From an uncultured Woeseiaceae bacterium (GTDB lineage Bacteria; Pseudomonadota; Gammaproteobacteria; Steroidobacterales; Woeseiaceae): a DNA stretch of 47,642 bases. Shown here one piece after another: positions 1 through 7,666 of the stretch. The notes below the pieces were generated by a model. That model saw only the letters and a program-made list of their open reading frames with translations. It did not search any database and had not been told where the DNA came from. The stretch is taken from NCBI GenBank assembly GCA_947259985.1, contig CAMYOJ010000011.1, forward strand, positions 84,262-131,903. Reading direction: 5' to 3'. Made by a program: the position numbers and the translations under genes. The first letter of the stretch is position 1. Each line of letters begins with the position of its first letter.

Positions 1-77
1 TAGCCGTCGGCCATCGCCGCGCAACAAAAAACGAGCAACACGCTGCTCATTAGCCTGGAAATTACTCGAATCTTCAT
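1..77 (-). CDS. Secreted protein, N-terminus only (cut by window edge)
   Basis: An ATG at 77-75 on the minus strand opens a frame that runs off the left edge after 25 codons. The visible peptide starts MKIRVISRLMSSVLL and ends near AAMADG: a basic start, a hydrophobic core and an AMA-D cleavage site, which is a typical Sec signal peptide. A perfect Shine-Dalgarno AAGGAGGT (90-83) lies 5 bases before the ATG. A cyclic-di-GMP riboswitch lies directly upstream, so the product is probably an exported protein tied to surface attachment or motility choice. The mature part is outside the window, so no family is assigned. DUF3108 proteins often follow purN, but nothing here supports that identity. 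Confidence 0.75.
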   Translation of the reverse strand, partial: MKIRVISRLMSSVLLVFCCAAMADG

Positions 78-103
78 GCTCGACCTCCTTGCTGCAACAC
101 TTT

Positions 104-212
104 GGGCAGCCCGGCGGTCTTGGGGTCCTTCGAGGCGTGGCGGCAGGCGTCGCGGAGGAAGCGAGGACCCGTGGCTTTGCGTCTCCAGCTTTGGCTGAAT
201 TTGCCTTTCTCA
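104..212 (-). promoter_or_regulatory. Cyclic-di-GMP-I (GEMM-I) riboswitch
   Basis: Read on the minus strand, the segment has the conserved core of class I c-di-GMP aptamers in order. AGGCAAA (near 206-200) comes first. A 6-bp stem UUCAGC/GCUGGA closed by a CAAA loop follows, then GACGCAAAGCCACGGG. The second stem, GGGUCCU/AGGACCC, has a long apical extension. Last comes a 3' element CCCAAGACC then GCCGGGCUGCC, which looks like the tetraloop receptor plus closing strand. The aptamer ends about 14 bases before the Shine-Dalgarno of the secreted-protein gene. No U-tract terminator is seen, so control is probably at translation or through an unseen alternative fold. The 5' limit is approximate; a small hairpin CAAGC/GCUUG at 224-211 may belong to it. 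Confidence 0.9.
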
Positions 213-299
213 AGCGTTAGCTTGCGCTCTGAATAGACAGGCCGTCAATTCTGGGATGTACCTAAATCGAAAGGCGACTTCGCTGACATCCACGGGCCT

Positions 300-950
300 T
301 CAGTCATAAGTCCTGACAATTGGCTCATCGGCGATCTTCCCGTCGATCCAGGTCTGACCATCACGAAACTTCACTCGCCCGGAGCCAACCAGCCCCGCGG
401 CCTCGGGATAGATCTGGTGCTCAACAGCTTGTACCCGGTGCTGCAAGGCGTCCGCCGATTCGGATGGGTCGACACGCAGCCGACCCTGCAGAATGCGCGG
501 GCCGCCGTCGAGTTCCTCGGTGACGAAGTGCACGGTGCTGCCGTGCCATTCGTCCCCCGCATCAAGCACGCGCTGGTGCGTGTCGAGCCCGGGGTATTTG
601 GGCAACAGGGCCGGGTGGATGTTGAGGATTCGGCCTTCGTAGTGATTCACGAAGGCCGGGCTCAGTATGCGCATGAAGCCCGCGAGTATGAGTAAATCGG
701 GCTGCCGGCGATCGAGTTCCTCGATGACGGCGTGGTCGAAGGACTCGCGGTCCGGATAATCGCCATGCTCGATGCAGGCCGTGGGAATGTCGGCATTCCT
801 GGCTCGCACCAGACCGTAAGCATCGGGCCTGTTACTGAACACGACGCACAGGTCCAGCGCCAGTTCGCCCTCGGCCACGCGATCGATGAACGACTGCAGG
901 TTGGTGCCGGATCCGGAGATCAGGATGGCGGTTTTGCAGCGCTTCGCCAT
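300..950 (-). CDS. purN: Phosphoribosylglycinamide formyltransferase PurN
   Basis: Transfers a formyl group from 10-formyl-tetrahydrofolate to GAR, step 3 of purine synthesis, in the cytosol. The 216-residue length is usual. The N-terminal nucleotide-binding stretch ISGSGTNLQSF is at 11-21. The catalytic trio is present as N110 and H112 (ILNIHPALLPKYPG) and D148 (ELDGGP). The start was set at ATG 950, which shares one base with the purM stop (TGATG); a longer in-frame reading to 1001 would run into purM and is unnecessary. It is co-transcribed behind purM, the usual gammaproteobacterial order. Confidence 0.97.
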   Translation of the reverse strand: MAKRCKTAILISGSGTNLQSFIDRVAEGELALDLCVVFSNRPDAYGLVRARNADIPTACIEHGDYPDRESFDHAVIEELDRRQPDLLILAGFMRILSPAFVNHYEGRILNIHPALLPKYPGLDTHQRVLDAGDEWHGSTVHFVTEELDGGPRILQGRLRVDPSESADALQHRVQAVEHQIYPEAAGLVGSGRVKFRDGQTWIDGKIADEPIVRTYD

Positions 951-1969
951 CAGACGTATTGCGTTTCCCTGCCGCCGGGCGCGATGCGGCCGATGCGCCA
1001 CGCAGTTTCGCCCTGGTCTCCCAACACGCGAATCGCCTGATCGGCATCGCCCTCACTGACAACGACCACCATGCCGACACCACAATTGAACGTGCGCCGC
1101 ATTTCGTCTGTTTCGATGTTGCCGTGCTCTGCCAGGAAGTCGAACACGGCACCCTGTTGCCAGCTCGTCGTATCGATCTCGGCGTCGAGGTCGCCGTGCA
1201 GGATTCGCGGCACATTCTCGGTAATGCCGCCGCCCGTAATGTGCGCCAGCCCTTTGATCGAGATCGACTCCATCAGTGCGAGGATCGGTTTGACGTAGAT
1301 GCGTGTTGGCGCGAGCAGTCGTGTCCTGGCGGGTACGCCGTCAATGGTTGCGTCGCCGGCGCGTTCCAGCACCTTGCGGATCAGGGAATAACCGTTCGAG
1401 TGCGGTCCGCTGGAGGCTATGCCGATCAGGGCATCGCCCTCGCTGATGGCGCTGCCATCGATCATCTCGCTGCGTTCGACGGCACCGACACAAAATCCTG
1501 CGAGGTCGTATTCGCCGTCGCCATACATATCCGGCATCTCGGCGGTTTCGCCGCCGACGAGCGCTGCACCGGCCTGCAGGCAGCCTTCGGCTATTCCCGC
1601 GACGACGTCCGCGGCCACGCCCGTGTCAAGCTTGCCGCAGGCGAAATAGTCGAGGAAGAACAGCGGCTCGGCGCCCTGCACGAGCACGTCGTTGACGCAC
1701 ATGGCGACCAGATCGATGCCGATTGTGTCGTGCTGGCCCGTTTGCTGCGCCAGCATGAGCTTGGTGCCGACGCCATCGGTGCCGGAAACGAGCACGGGTT
1801 CGCGATAGCGGTCAGGGGGCAAGGCAAAAAGCCCGCCGAATCCGCCGATGCCGGCGAGCACTTCCGGCCGCTGCGTGCGTCTCACGAGGGGCTTGATGCG
1901 CTCGACGAGTTCGTTGCCAGCGTCGATGTCGACGCCGGCATCTTTATACGTAAGAGGTTTATTGGTCAT
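950..1969 (-). CDS. purM: Phosphoribosylformylglycinamidine cyclo-ligase PurM
   Basis: AIR synthetase, step 5 of purine synthesis: closes the imidazole ring of FGAM using ATP. The protein has 339 residues, close to the E. coli enzyme. Recognisable parts are the N-terminal [12 protein letters not shown], the ATP/substrate segment [38 protein letters not shown] (as consecutive blocks), [11 protein letters not shown], and the C-terminal [16 protein letters not shown] and [14 protein letters not shown]. It is the first gene of a purM-purN operon, divergent from the DUF2066 gene with 64 bp between the two starts. Confidence 0.98.
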   Translation of the reverse strand: MTNKPLTYKDAGVDIDAGNELVERIKPLVRRTQRPEVLAGIGGFGGLFALPPDRYREPVLVSGTDGVGTKLMLAQQTGQHDTIGIDLVAMCVNDVLVQGAEPLFFLDYFACGKLDTGVAADVVAGIAEGCLQAGAALVGGETAEMPDMYGDGEYDLAGFCVGAVERSEMIDGSAISEGDALIGIASSGPHSNGYSLIRKVLERAGDATIDGVPARTRLLAPTRIYVKPILALMESISIKGLAHITGGGITENVPRILHGDLDAEIDTTSWQQGAVFDFLAEHGNIETDEMRRTFNCGVGMVVVVSEGDADQAIRVLGDQGETAWRIGRIAPGGRETQYV

Positions 1970-1997
1970 TATGGGGTGGCATACTCTGCGAGGGCGA

Positions 1998-2003
1998 TAT
2001 AAT
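1998..2003 (+). promoter_or_regulatory. Consensus -10 box TATAAT between purM and DUF2066
   Basis: TATAAT at 1998-2003 lies 30 bases before the TTG start of the DUF2066 gene. No good -35 is seen at 16-18 bases. The overlapping reverse-strand sequence TATTAT (2004-1999) could serve purM, so the two divergent promoters may overlap here. No purine-box match was sought beyond eye inspection. Confidence 0.45.
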
Positions 2004-2033
2004 AGAGCTTAGGGCCTAACGGGGAAACCACCC

Positions 2034-3101
2034 TTGCGAAATACTCATTTTCTTTGCTGCGCGCTGCTGATGCTGGCGGCGGGCATGACCCTGCCGGGAG
2101 GCGCGCTGGCGGTCGAGGTGCCGACCCTGTTCACGGCCGAGGTGCCGTTCGACAAAGACGCCGACAATCCACGTGACGATGCGTACAAACTGGCGCTCGC
2201 CGAGGTATTGCTGCGCGTCTCCGGATCGGACCTGGGCAGCAACCAGGATGCGATCGACGCGTTGTTCCCTAACCCGACGTCCTATGTCGTGCAGTTCCGC
2301 CCGGGCGAAGAGGACACGCTCTGGGTGTCGTTTGACGGCGAGGCGATCGAGAGAGTGCTGCGCGGCTCCGGGCAGACGGTGTGGGGCGCCGACCGGCCGT
2401 TGACGCTGGTCTGGCTGGCCGTGGACTGGGGTCAGGGCAGTCGTGAGATCATCGGCGCGGACGACCCGGAACGCATGGTTGACGAAGCGCGTTCGATCGA
2501 CCGCAACAAGTTGCTGCGCGAACGCATCCTCGAAATCGCCGAACGTCGCGGGCTACCGCTGGTCTTTCCGTTGCTCGATACTATCGACCTGCAGAGCGTC
2601 ACGTTCAGCGATATCTGGGGCGGGTTCGATGAGCGCATCCTCGATGCCTCGGAGCGCTATGATGCGAACTCCGTGCTGATCGGGCGCATCCGTCCAACGT
2701 CGAGTCGGCGCGAAAACTGGAGCTATCATTTCGGCGGCGAGCAGCGCAGCTGGAACGGCCCCCCTGAGGCGGTCGTGCCACAGATCGCCGAGCTCCTGGC
2801 GGCCGAGTTCGCCGTTGGCGGCAATGCGCCTATCGAGTCCGTGGCGCTGACCGTGTCAGGCATCGTGTCGGTTGAATCATACGGTGGGCTGCAAAGGCTG
2901 CTGGCCGACGTCAGCCTCATCGAAGAGTTCATGGTCACTGAGGTTGCCGGGGATCGCGTGACGTATCGCGTCGACGTGCGCGGCGGCGCTGAGCGCTTGC
3001 GCCGGGCATTGCGGTTCAACGGCCTGGTCGAGCAGGAACTTCTCTCCGACTTCGGTAATATCGAGCCGGCGTCCTCGCTCGAGTTCTATTACAACCCCTG
3101 A
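2034..3101 (+). CDS. DUF2066 domain protein, exported
   Basis: A 355-residue protein of the DUF2066 family, conserved between purM and perM/hda in many gammaproteobacteria (as in Pseudomonas). Function unknown. The first 26 residues form a signal peptide (MRNTHFLCCALLMLAAG, cleavage after GGALA), so it is periplasmic. The family pattern is clear: DAYKLALAEVLLRVSGS early, then NKLLRERILEIAERRGLPL, and a C-terminal half ending in a short V-S-G-I-x-S repeat region. The start is a TTG with GGGGA nine bases upstream; the next in-frame ATG would cut into the signal peptide. Confidence 0.85.
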   Translation: MRNTHFLCCALLMLAAGMTLPGGALAVEVPTLFTAEVPFDKDADNPRDDAYKLALAEVLLRVSGSDLGSNQDAIDALFPNPTSYVVQFRPGEEDTLWVSFDGEAIERVLRGSGQTVWGADRPLTLVWLAVDWGQGSREIIGADDPERMVDEARSIDRNKLLRERILEIAERRGLPLVFPLLDTIDLQSVTFSDIWGGFDERILDASERYDANSVLIGRIRPTSSRRENWSYHFGGEQRSWNGPPEAVVPQIAELLAAEFAVGGNAPIESVALTVSGIVSVESYGGLQRLLADVSLIEEFMVTEVAGDRVTYRVDVRGGAERLRRALRFNGLVEQELLSDFGNIEPASSLEFYYNP

Positions 3102-3112
3102 GATTGCCGGCA

Positions 3113-3658
3113 ATGTCACTACGATGGTTACCCAACGCAATCTCGTTGCTGCGCATCGTTCTCATCGTGCCAATCCTTTCATTTATTCTCGAGGGTGGTT
3201 ACGCATGGGCCCTGGCGCTGTTTTTCGTTGCGGGGTTTTCCGATGGCATCGATGGGTACCTCGCGAAACGCTACAACTGGCACACGCGACTGGGTGCACT
3301 GCTGGACCCGGTCGCTGACAAACTGCTGGTCGCGGGCACCTTTATTACGCTCGCGTACACACAACACATCCCGGTCTGGCTGGCGGCCGTCGTCGTGTCG
3401 CGCGACGTCATCATTATTGGCGGAGCGACGGCGTACAACTTCCTCGTGAAACCCGTAGAGGGTGAGCCGACCAGAATCAGCAAGCTGAATACCGCGCTCG
3501 AACTGCTGTTCCTGTTGTTCATCATGAGTCGTGCGGGATTCGGCTGGCCCAATGAAATTACGACCACGATACTGGGAGCGGGGGTTCTCGTGACGGTTGT
3601 CATCAGCGGTGTCGACTACGTCTGGTCGTGGTCGAGGCGCGCACGTGCGGGCGGATGA
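3113..3658 (+). CDS. CDP-alcohol phosphatidyltransferase (PgsA-like)
   Basis: An integral membrane enzyme of phospholipid synthesis that uses CDP-diacylglycerol to make phosphatidylglycerophosphate or a related lipid. It has 181 residues and several hydrophobic helices. The CDP-OH signature is at about 43-70 of the protein: DGIDGYLAKR, then LGALLDPVADK. The usual Ala-Arg after DGxx is Ala-Lys here, a mild change. ATG 3113 was chosen (MSLRWLPNAISLLRI, typical family start); a TTG three codons upstream at 3104 is possible. It lies 11 bases after DUF2066 and overlaps perM by 4. PgsA is most likely, with a cardiolipin-synthase-type member as the alternative. Confidence 0.85.
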   Translation: MSLRWLPNAISLLRIVLIVPILSFILEGGYAWALALFFVAGFSDGIDGYLAKRYNWHTRLGALLDPVADKLLVAGTFITLAYTQHIPVWLAAVVVSRDVIIIGGATAYNFLVKPVEGEPTRISKLNTALELLFLLFIMSRAGFGWPNEITTTILGAGVLVTVVISGVDYVWSWSRRARAGG

Positions 3659-4725
3659 ACGTGAAGACCGATCTCCGTATTAACTGGCTCATCGCTGTCG
3701 TCCTTACGGGCTGGCTGTTCTACCTGCTGGCGCCCGTACTGACGCCTTTCGTTGCGGCCGCGCTTCTCGCCTATCTTGGTGACCCGCTTGCCGATCGGCT
3801 GCAGAAGCTCAGGTTGCCGCGTTCGCTCGCTGTCCTCACCGTGTTTATTCTGACGTTTCTCGTGCTGGGTTTGCTGGTGCTGCTCGTCGGGCCCCTGATC
3901 AAGAGCCAGGTCGGGGCACTGTTCAAAGCGCTACCGGATATCGCCAGGCAAGTGGAGCAGGTGTGGCTGCCGACGGTCATGCAGTGGGTCGGCGCCGAGG
4001 CCGGGGAAAACGTCGGAATCGGCGCATTTCTCGCGAACTACGGCGACATGTTCGGCAGCTGGAGCGGCAAGGTCCTGATGTCGGTCAGTAAGTCCGGCGG
4101 TGCGCTGGCTGCTGCCGTCCTGAGCCTGTTCCTGATCCCGATTCTGACGTTCTACCTGCTGCGCGACTGGGACTCCCTCGTGGCGCATCTGGGGGCGCTC
4201 GTGCCGGAAAGCCAGCGCGAAACCGTGTTCGAGCTCGCGCGAGATACCGACGATGTGCTGGGTGCATTCCTGCGTGGTCAGATCCTCGTCATGGCAGCGC
4301 TGGCGATCCTCTACACGCTGGGGCTCAGCCTCGTCGGCGTCGAATACGCCGTTGCCATCGGGGTGGTCTCGGGCCTGGTCAGTTTTGTGCCCTACCTCGG
4401 CCTGGTGTTCGGTATCACGCTCGCCGGATTGACCGTCGCACTCGAACCCGAGCCACTATGGCAACTCGTCGGAGTGGCCGCGACGTTTTCCGTCGCACAG
4501 GTCATAGAGGGTTCGGTTCTGACGCCGAAGCTGGTTGGTGATCGTATCGGGCTGCATCCGGTCATCGTTATTTTCGCGGTGGCTGCCGGCGGCCAGTTGT
4601 TCGGTTTCTTCGGCATACTCCTGGCGCTGCCGGCGGCGGCCGTATTGTCGGTGCTGGTGCGTTTCGCGTATGACCGCTATTTGAAAGAACATCCCGATGC
4701 GTTGAAAATCATCGAGCCCGAATGA
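3655..4725 (+). CDS. perM: PerM/AI-2E transporter family membrane protein
   Basis: A 356-residue inner-membrane protein of the AI-2E exporter/PerM superfamily. It has a paired hydrophobic N-terminus (INWLIAVVLTGWLFYLLAPVLTPFVAA), a soluble middle rich in amphipathic helices, and a C-terminal cluster of helices with the family pattern FVPYLGLVFG and EGSVLTPKLVGDRIGLHP. The true substrate of PerM proteins is unsettled. ATG 3655 overlaps the preceding stop (ATGA); a GTG at 3628 is rejected because it adds an unrelated basic leader. Its place before hda matches E. coli and Pseudomonas. Confidence 0.9.
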   Translation: MNVKTDLRINWLIAVVLTGWLFYLLAPVLTPFVAAALLAYLGDPLADRLQKLRLPRSLAVLTVFILTFLVLGLLVLLVGPLIKSQVGALFKALPDIARQVEQVWLPTVMQWVGAEAGENVGIGAFLANYGDMFGSWSGKVLMSVSKSGGALAAAVLSLFLIPILTFYLLRDWDSLVAHLGALVPESQRETVFELARDTDDVLGAFLRGQILVMAALAILYTLGLSLVGVEYAVAIGVVSGLVSFVPYLGLVFGITLAGLTVALEPEPLWQLVGVAATFSVAQVIEGSVLTPKLVGDRIGLHPVIVIFAVAAGGQLFGFFGILLALPAAAVLSVLVRFAYDRYLKEHPDALKIIEPE

Positions 4726-5402
4726 GTCAGCTCGTCCTGCCATTGCGCCTTGCGGATCACGCTGTGTTTGACAGTTTCTTCGCGCTCGGCAACGAGACAC
4801 TTGTCGCCACGCTTCGCGAGGTTGCGGCGGGTCGCGGCGATCATGGCTGCTGGTTATGGGGAGCGCCCGCTACAGGCAAGACGCACCTGCTCCAGGCCGT
4901 TTGTGATCGTGCCGGGGATGGCTCGGTTTACGTGCCGCTGTCGATGTTTGTCAGCGCGGGCCCCGCGATCCTCGACGGGCTGGCGGGCCGCCAGCTTGTA
5001 TGTATCGACGACGTTGATGCCGTCGCCGGTGATGCCGACTGGGAAGTCGTCCTGTTCGATCTCTACAACCAGATCGTCGATGCCGGCGGCCAGTTGGTGG
5101 TTTCGGCAAGCAGCGCACCGCGTGAGTCCGCGTTCGAGCTGGCTGATCTCCGCAGCCGGCTCTCGCGCCTGCCAGTCTTCCAACTGCAATCACTCGACGA
5201 TGAGCAAAGAGTCGCCGCGCTGCAATTACGCGCCATGCACCGCGGTCTCAAATTGCCCGGCGAGACCGCGCGTTACCTTTTGAAGCGTAGCAAGCGCGAT
5301 ATGGCGAGCCTGTTCGACGTGCTCGACAAGCTCGACCTGGAATCCCTGCGCGCGCAACGGCGTCTTACGATTCCGTTCGTGCGAGACGTCCTGCAACTGT
5401 AG
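4722..5402 (+). CDS. hda: DnaA regulatory inactivator Hda
   Basis: An AAA+ protein that, bound to the DNA-loaded beta clamp, stimulates ATP hydrolysis by DnaA and so prevents re-initiation. It has 226 residues. The clamp-binding motif QLVLPL is at residues 3-8, Walker A GAPATGKTH at about 46-54, Walker B-like CIDDVD at about 91-96, and DLRSRLSR carries the AAA+ box VII arginine. It starts on an ATGA overlap with perM. Its last 38 bases overlap the 3' end of wrbA on the other strand. Confidence 0.96.
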   Translation: MSQLVLPLRLADHAVFDSFFALGNETLVATLREVAAGRGDHGCWLWGAPATGKTHLLQAVCDRAGDGSVYVPLSMFVSAGPAILDGLAGRQLVCIDDVDAVAGDADWEVVLFDLYNQIVDAGGQLVVSASSAPRESAFELADLRSRLSRLPVFQLQSLDDEQRVAALQLRAMHRGLKLPGETARYLLKRSKRDMASLFDVLDKLDLESLRAQRRLTIPFVRDVLQL

Positions 5403-5967
5403 CGACGCGCTTGCCCAGTATGCGAGCCAGGTCTTTTTCCTCGTCGGAAAGCACATCGGGACTGCGGCCCCACGAGACATGAGTCGCACCGTACGGCGTT
5501 CCGCCAGTCACCGTGGTTGATAGCGCGCTCTCGGTGTACGGGATGCCGACGAGCAGCATGCCGTGATGTAACAGCGGCAGCGCCATGCTCAGCAGGGTCG
5601 TTTCCTGACCGCCGTGCAGGGATGACGTGGACGCGAATACACCGGCAGGCTTGCCTTCGAGTGCGCCCTTGAACCACTCACCGACCGTGCCATCGATGAA
5701 ATACTTCAATGATGCCGCCATATTGCCGAAGTGCGTTGGGCTACCCATGATGACCCCTGCACATTGCTGCAGGTCTTCTGGTGTCGCAAACGGCGGTCCC
5801 GATTCCGGCACGTCACTCTCAGTGGCTTCACTGACGGCCGAGACCTGCGGCACGGTGCGCAGGCGCGCACTCATGCCGTCGACTGAATCGACGCCGCGGC
5901 ACACTTCGCGCGCCAATGCCTCGGTGGCTCCGTCGCGCGAGTAATAAAGGACGAGGACGTCGGCCAT
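5365..5967 (-). CDS. wrbA: NAD(P)H:quinone oxidoreductase WrbA
   Basis: A flavodoxin-like FMN enzyme that reduces quinones by two electrons, thought to limit redox cycling. It has 200 residues, the usual size. The FMN phosphate loop is YYSRDGATEALA at about 8-19. GVIMGSPTHFGNMAASLKYF (90-109) and ASTSSLHGGQETTLLSM (132-148) are WrbA family blocks, and the C-terminus carries PYGATHVSWG. It starts on a TGATG overlap with the ArsC-like gene, so the two are one transcript, and it is convergent with hda with a 38-base overlap. Confidence 0.95.
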   Translation of the reverse strand: MADVLVLYYSRDGATEALAREVCRGVDSVDGMSARLRTVPQVSAVSEATESDVPESGPPFATPEDLQQCAGVIMGSPTHFGNMAASLKYFIDGTVGEWFKGALEGKPAGVFASTSSLHGGQETTLLSMALPLLHHGMLLVGIPYTESALSTTVTGGTPYGATHVSWGRSPDVLSDEEKDLARILGKRVATVAGRLARTES

Positions 5968-6317
5968 CAGTCCAGCAAAGCTTTGACGTTTTCCGGCGGC
6001 CGACCGATTATGGCCTTGTCGCCATCCACGACGATGGGCCGTTGCAGCACGCTCGGGTGTTCGACCAGCCAGGCCGCGAGCGCCGCATCATCGCTGATTT
6101 CCGGTAAGTCCGTGGCGTTCTTGAATTCGCTTTCGCCACGCCTCAGAAGGTCCGCAACGGGCACTCCGAGCTTGCCGGCCAAAGCGACAATGTCGTTGGC
6201 CGGCGGCGTGTCCCGCAGGTACAGGACGATGTCGGGGTCGACACCGGCCGCCTGAATTATTTCCAGGGTTTTCCGCGACTTCGAACAGCGCGGGTTGTGG
6301 TAGATCGTGACGGCCAT
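5967..6317 (-). CDS. arsC: ArsC/YfgD-family glutaredoxin-like reductase
   Basis: A 116-residue protein of the ArsC (glutaredoxin-dependent arsenate reductase) family. The active-site stretch YHNPRCSKSRKTLE is at 5-18, with the single catalytic Cys near residue 10. The C-terminal part VLQRPIVVDGDKAIIGRPP is also diagnostic and carries the family arginine. An ArsC-like gene beside hda is also found in E. coli (yfgD), so a general role may be as likely as arsenate reduction; no arsenite pump is nearby. The start ATG 6317 has GAGGAG upstream; the longer reading to 6350 is not needed. Confidence 0.9.
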   Translation of the reverse strand: MAVTIYHNPRCSKSRKTLEIIQAAGVDPDIVLYLRDTPPANDIVALAGKLGVPVADLLRRGESEFKNATDLPEISDDAALAAWLVEHPSVLQRPIVVDGDKAIIGRPPENVKALLD

Positions 6318-6457
6318 GGGGCTCCTCGTGAGGCTTCGGTTTGCAGGCATGGCGCACTCTAGCAGGCTGCGGACGACCCGTCAGGGCTGTTGCGTTAGCT
6401 TGACGAAGCCGGGTGCGGTTGGTAGCGTTGAAGGGTTTCCGATAATTAGAATAAAAC

Positions 6458-6778
6458 GTGCAAACATCGATACTTAAATCATTCTCGCAGACTCTTCTGC
6501 TGGGGATATTGCTGCTTTCTGCCGGCTGCGAAACCTCGCCGCCGGTCCAGGAGATGAGCGATGCCCGCCAGGCGATCGCGGTCGCCAGGGAGGCGGGGGC
6601 CGAAGAACACGCCGCTTTTCACCTCAGAGCGGCCGAGAACTACCTGAAAAGCGCCGAGGACAGGCTCAACGAGCGCCAGTACTCCAGAGCCCGCTACGAT
6701 GCCAAGCAGGCCAAGATGAAAGCACTGGATGCCCTGAAGGCCGCCGAGAAGGACTCGCAAGAGGAAGAACGCCAATAA
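6458..6778 (+). CDS. Small lipoprotein, DUF4398-like
   Basis: A 106-residue protein with a lipoprotein signal (lipobox LSAGC, Cys at residue 24), followed by an all-helical acidic/basic region. The pattern [18 protein letters not shown] and [13 protein letters not shown] matches DUF4398 envelope proteins, whose role is unknown. A GTG start at 6458 was chosen because no ATG precedes the signal peptide. There is no ribosome binding site in front of it, and a TAGAAT box ends 5 bases upstream, so the message may be leaderless. The acylphosphatase reading frame begins at or before its stop. Confidence 0.8.
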   Translation: MQTSILKSFSQTLLLGILLLSAGCETSPPVQEMSDARQAIAVAREAGAEEHAAFHLRAAENYLKSAEDRLNERQYSRARYDAKQAKMKALDALKAAEKDSQEEERQ

Positions 6779-6825
6779 ACCAGCCGGTTTCGCCAACAGT
6801 CCGTCGCTTCAGGATCAGTGGGCGG

Positions 6826-7059
6826 GTGCAGGGTGTGTGGTTCCGTGACAGCACCCGGCGGGAAGCGCTGCGACTTGGCATCACGGGCTACGCAGTCAAC
6901 CTCGAGAATGGTGACGTGGAGGTCCTGGCTTGTGGCGCCCCCGATGCGATCGTAGAACTGCGCGCCTGGCTCGGCGAGGGGCCGCCCCTTGCCGCGGTTT
7001 CAAACGTTCAGGAGAGCGAGGCTGAGCTCGTTGTGCCGCCGGATTTCCGGATCGGCTAG
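6826..7059 (+). CDS. acyP: Acylphosphatase (start codon unresolved)
   Basis: A small enzyme hydrolysing acyl phosphates. The substrate-binding arginine sits in [14 protein letters not shown] and the catalytic asparagine in GYAVNLENG; both are present. The coordinates use GTG 6826, the only ATG/GTG/TTG in frame. However, the conserved first strand (R-R-F-R-I-S-G-R) is encoded in frame just upstream, and the frame stays open past the preceding stop (6776-6778), so the true protein probably begins near 6775-6800 at a rare start codon. Convergent with the transglycosylase gene; both stop codons lie in one CTAG. Confidence 0.85.
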   Translation: MQGVWFRDSTRREALRLGITGYAVNLENGDVEVLACGAPDAIVELRAWLGEGPPLAAVSNVQESEAELVVPPDFRIG

Positions 7060-7628
7060 GCCTTGAACCACTTCCTGCTGAGCTTGTCGATGACCTTGTT
7101 GGGGTACTTACGCTTGCCGAGACTGCCGTTGTAGCGGCCGAGCGCCCGCCTGAGGTCGCCATCTTCCTTGTCGAGGTAAAAACGCAGGATAGTGCAGCCG
7201 TACCTCAGGTTTGTGTCGGCATGCAACAGGTTATCGTTGGGGCGCCCGATTTCGTTGAGCCAGAAAGGCATGATCTGCATGAGCCCCAGAGCGCCTGCGA
7301 CCGATACTGCGTAACGATCGAAATTACTCTCGACCTCGATAACCGCGAGTATCAGTTCCGGGGGCAAACTTACGCGGCTGGCTTCCATGTGCACGAGCGT
7401 CAGTATCTCGATACGCTCCTGCGGGTCCCGGACCTGGCGCTGCAGTCGCCGCGACATGTCCGTCAGCCACACTTCGGCATCGAAGCGGTCAGTGAAGCTG
7501 GGCGCCTCACTCGCCGCTACTCGCAGTGCCTCACGCAACGCGGGGTCGGGCGCCTGTTGTGCCGCGGCCGTGACGAACGCAAGGCCGCTGACCAACGCCA
7601 GCGCAACCTGAAGGCGGAAGATCTTCAC
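7056..7628 (-). CDS. Lytic transglycosylase, SLT domain
   Basis: A 190-residue exported murein-cleaving enzyme. The signal peptide is residues 1-23 (cleavage after VTAAA or AAQ). The SLT (family 1) domain covers about 78-185: the catalytic glutamate is E100 in [10 protein letters not shown], followed by [11 protein letters not shown] (111-121) and the late [12 protein letters not shown]. It is short, with no LysM or other binding domain, so it may need a partner to find its substrate. It is convergent with acyP by 4 bases and 38 bases downstream of the proS stop on the same strand side. Confidence 0.92.
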   Translation of the reverse strand: MKIFRLQVALALVSGLAFVTAAAQQAPDPALREALRVAASEAPSFTDRFDAEVWLTDMSRRLQRQVRDPQERIEILTLVHMEASRVSLPPELILAVIEVESNFDRYAVSVAGALGLMQIMPFWLNEIGRPNDNLLHADTNLRYGCTILRFYLDKEDGDLRRALGRYNGSLGKRKYPNKVIDKLSRKWFKA

Positions 7629-7666
7629 AATACCAGTCTAGCCTCCCTGATACCCTAATAGAATCG

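Noticed and set aside
959-2002. 347-residue open frame on the plus strand opposite purM
   Set aside because: It is the mirror frame of purM; composition is that of a GC-rich antisense frame, with no family match or ribosome site.
5967-6317. Arsenic resistance operon
   Set aside because: Only the ArsC-like gene is present; no arsR, arsB or arsJ nearby, and the hda-linked copy matches the YfgD context.
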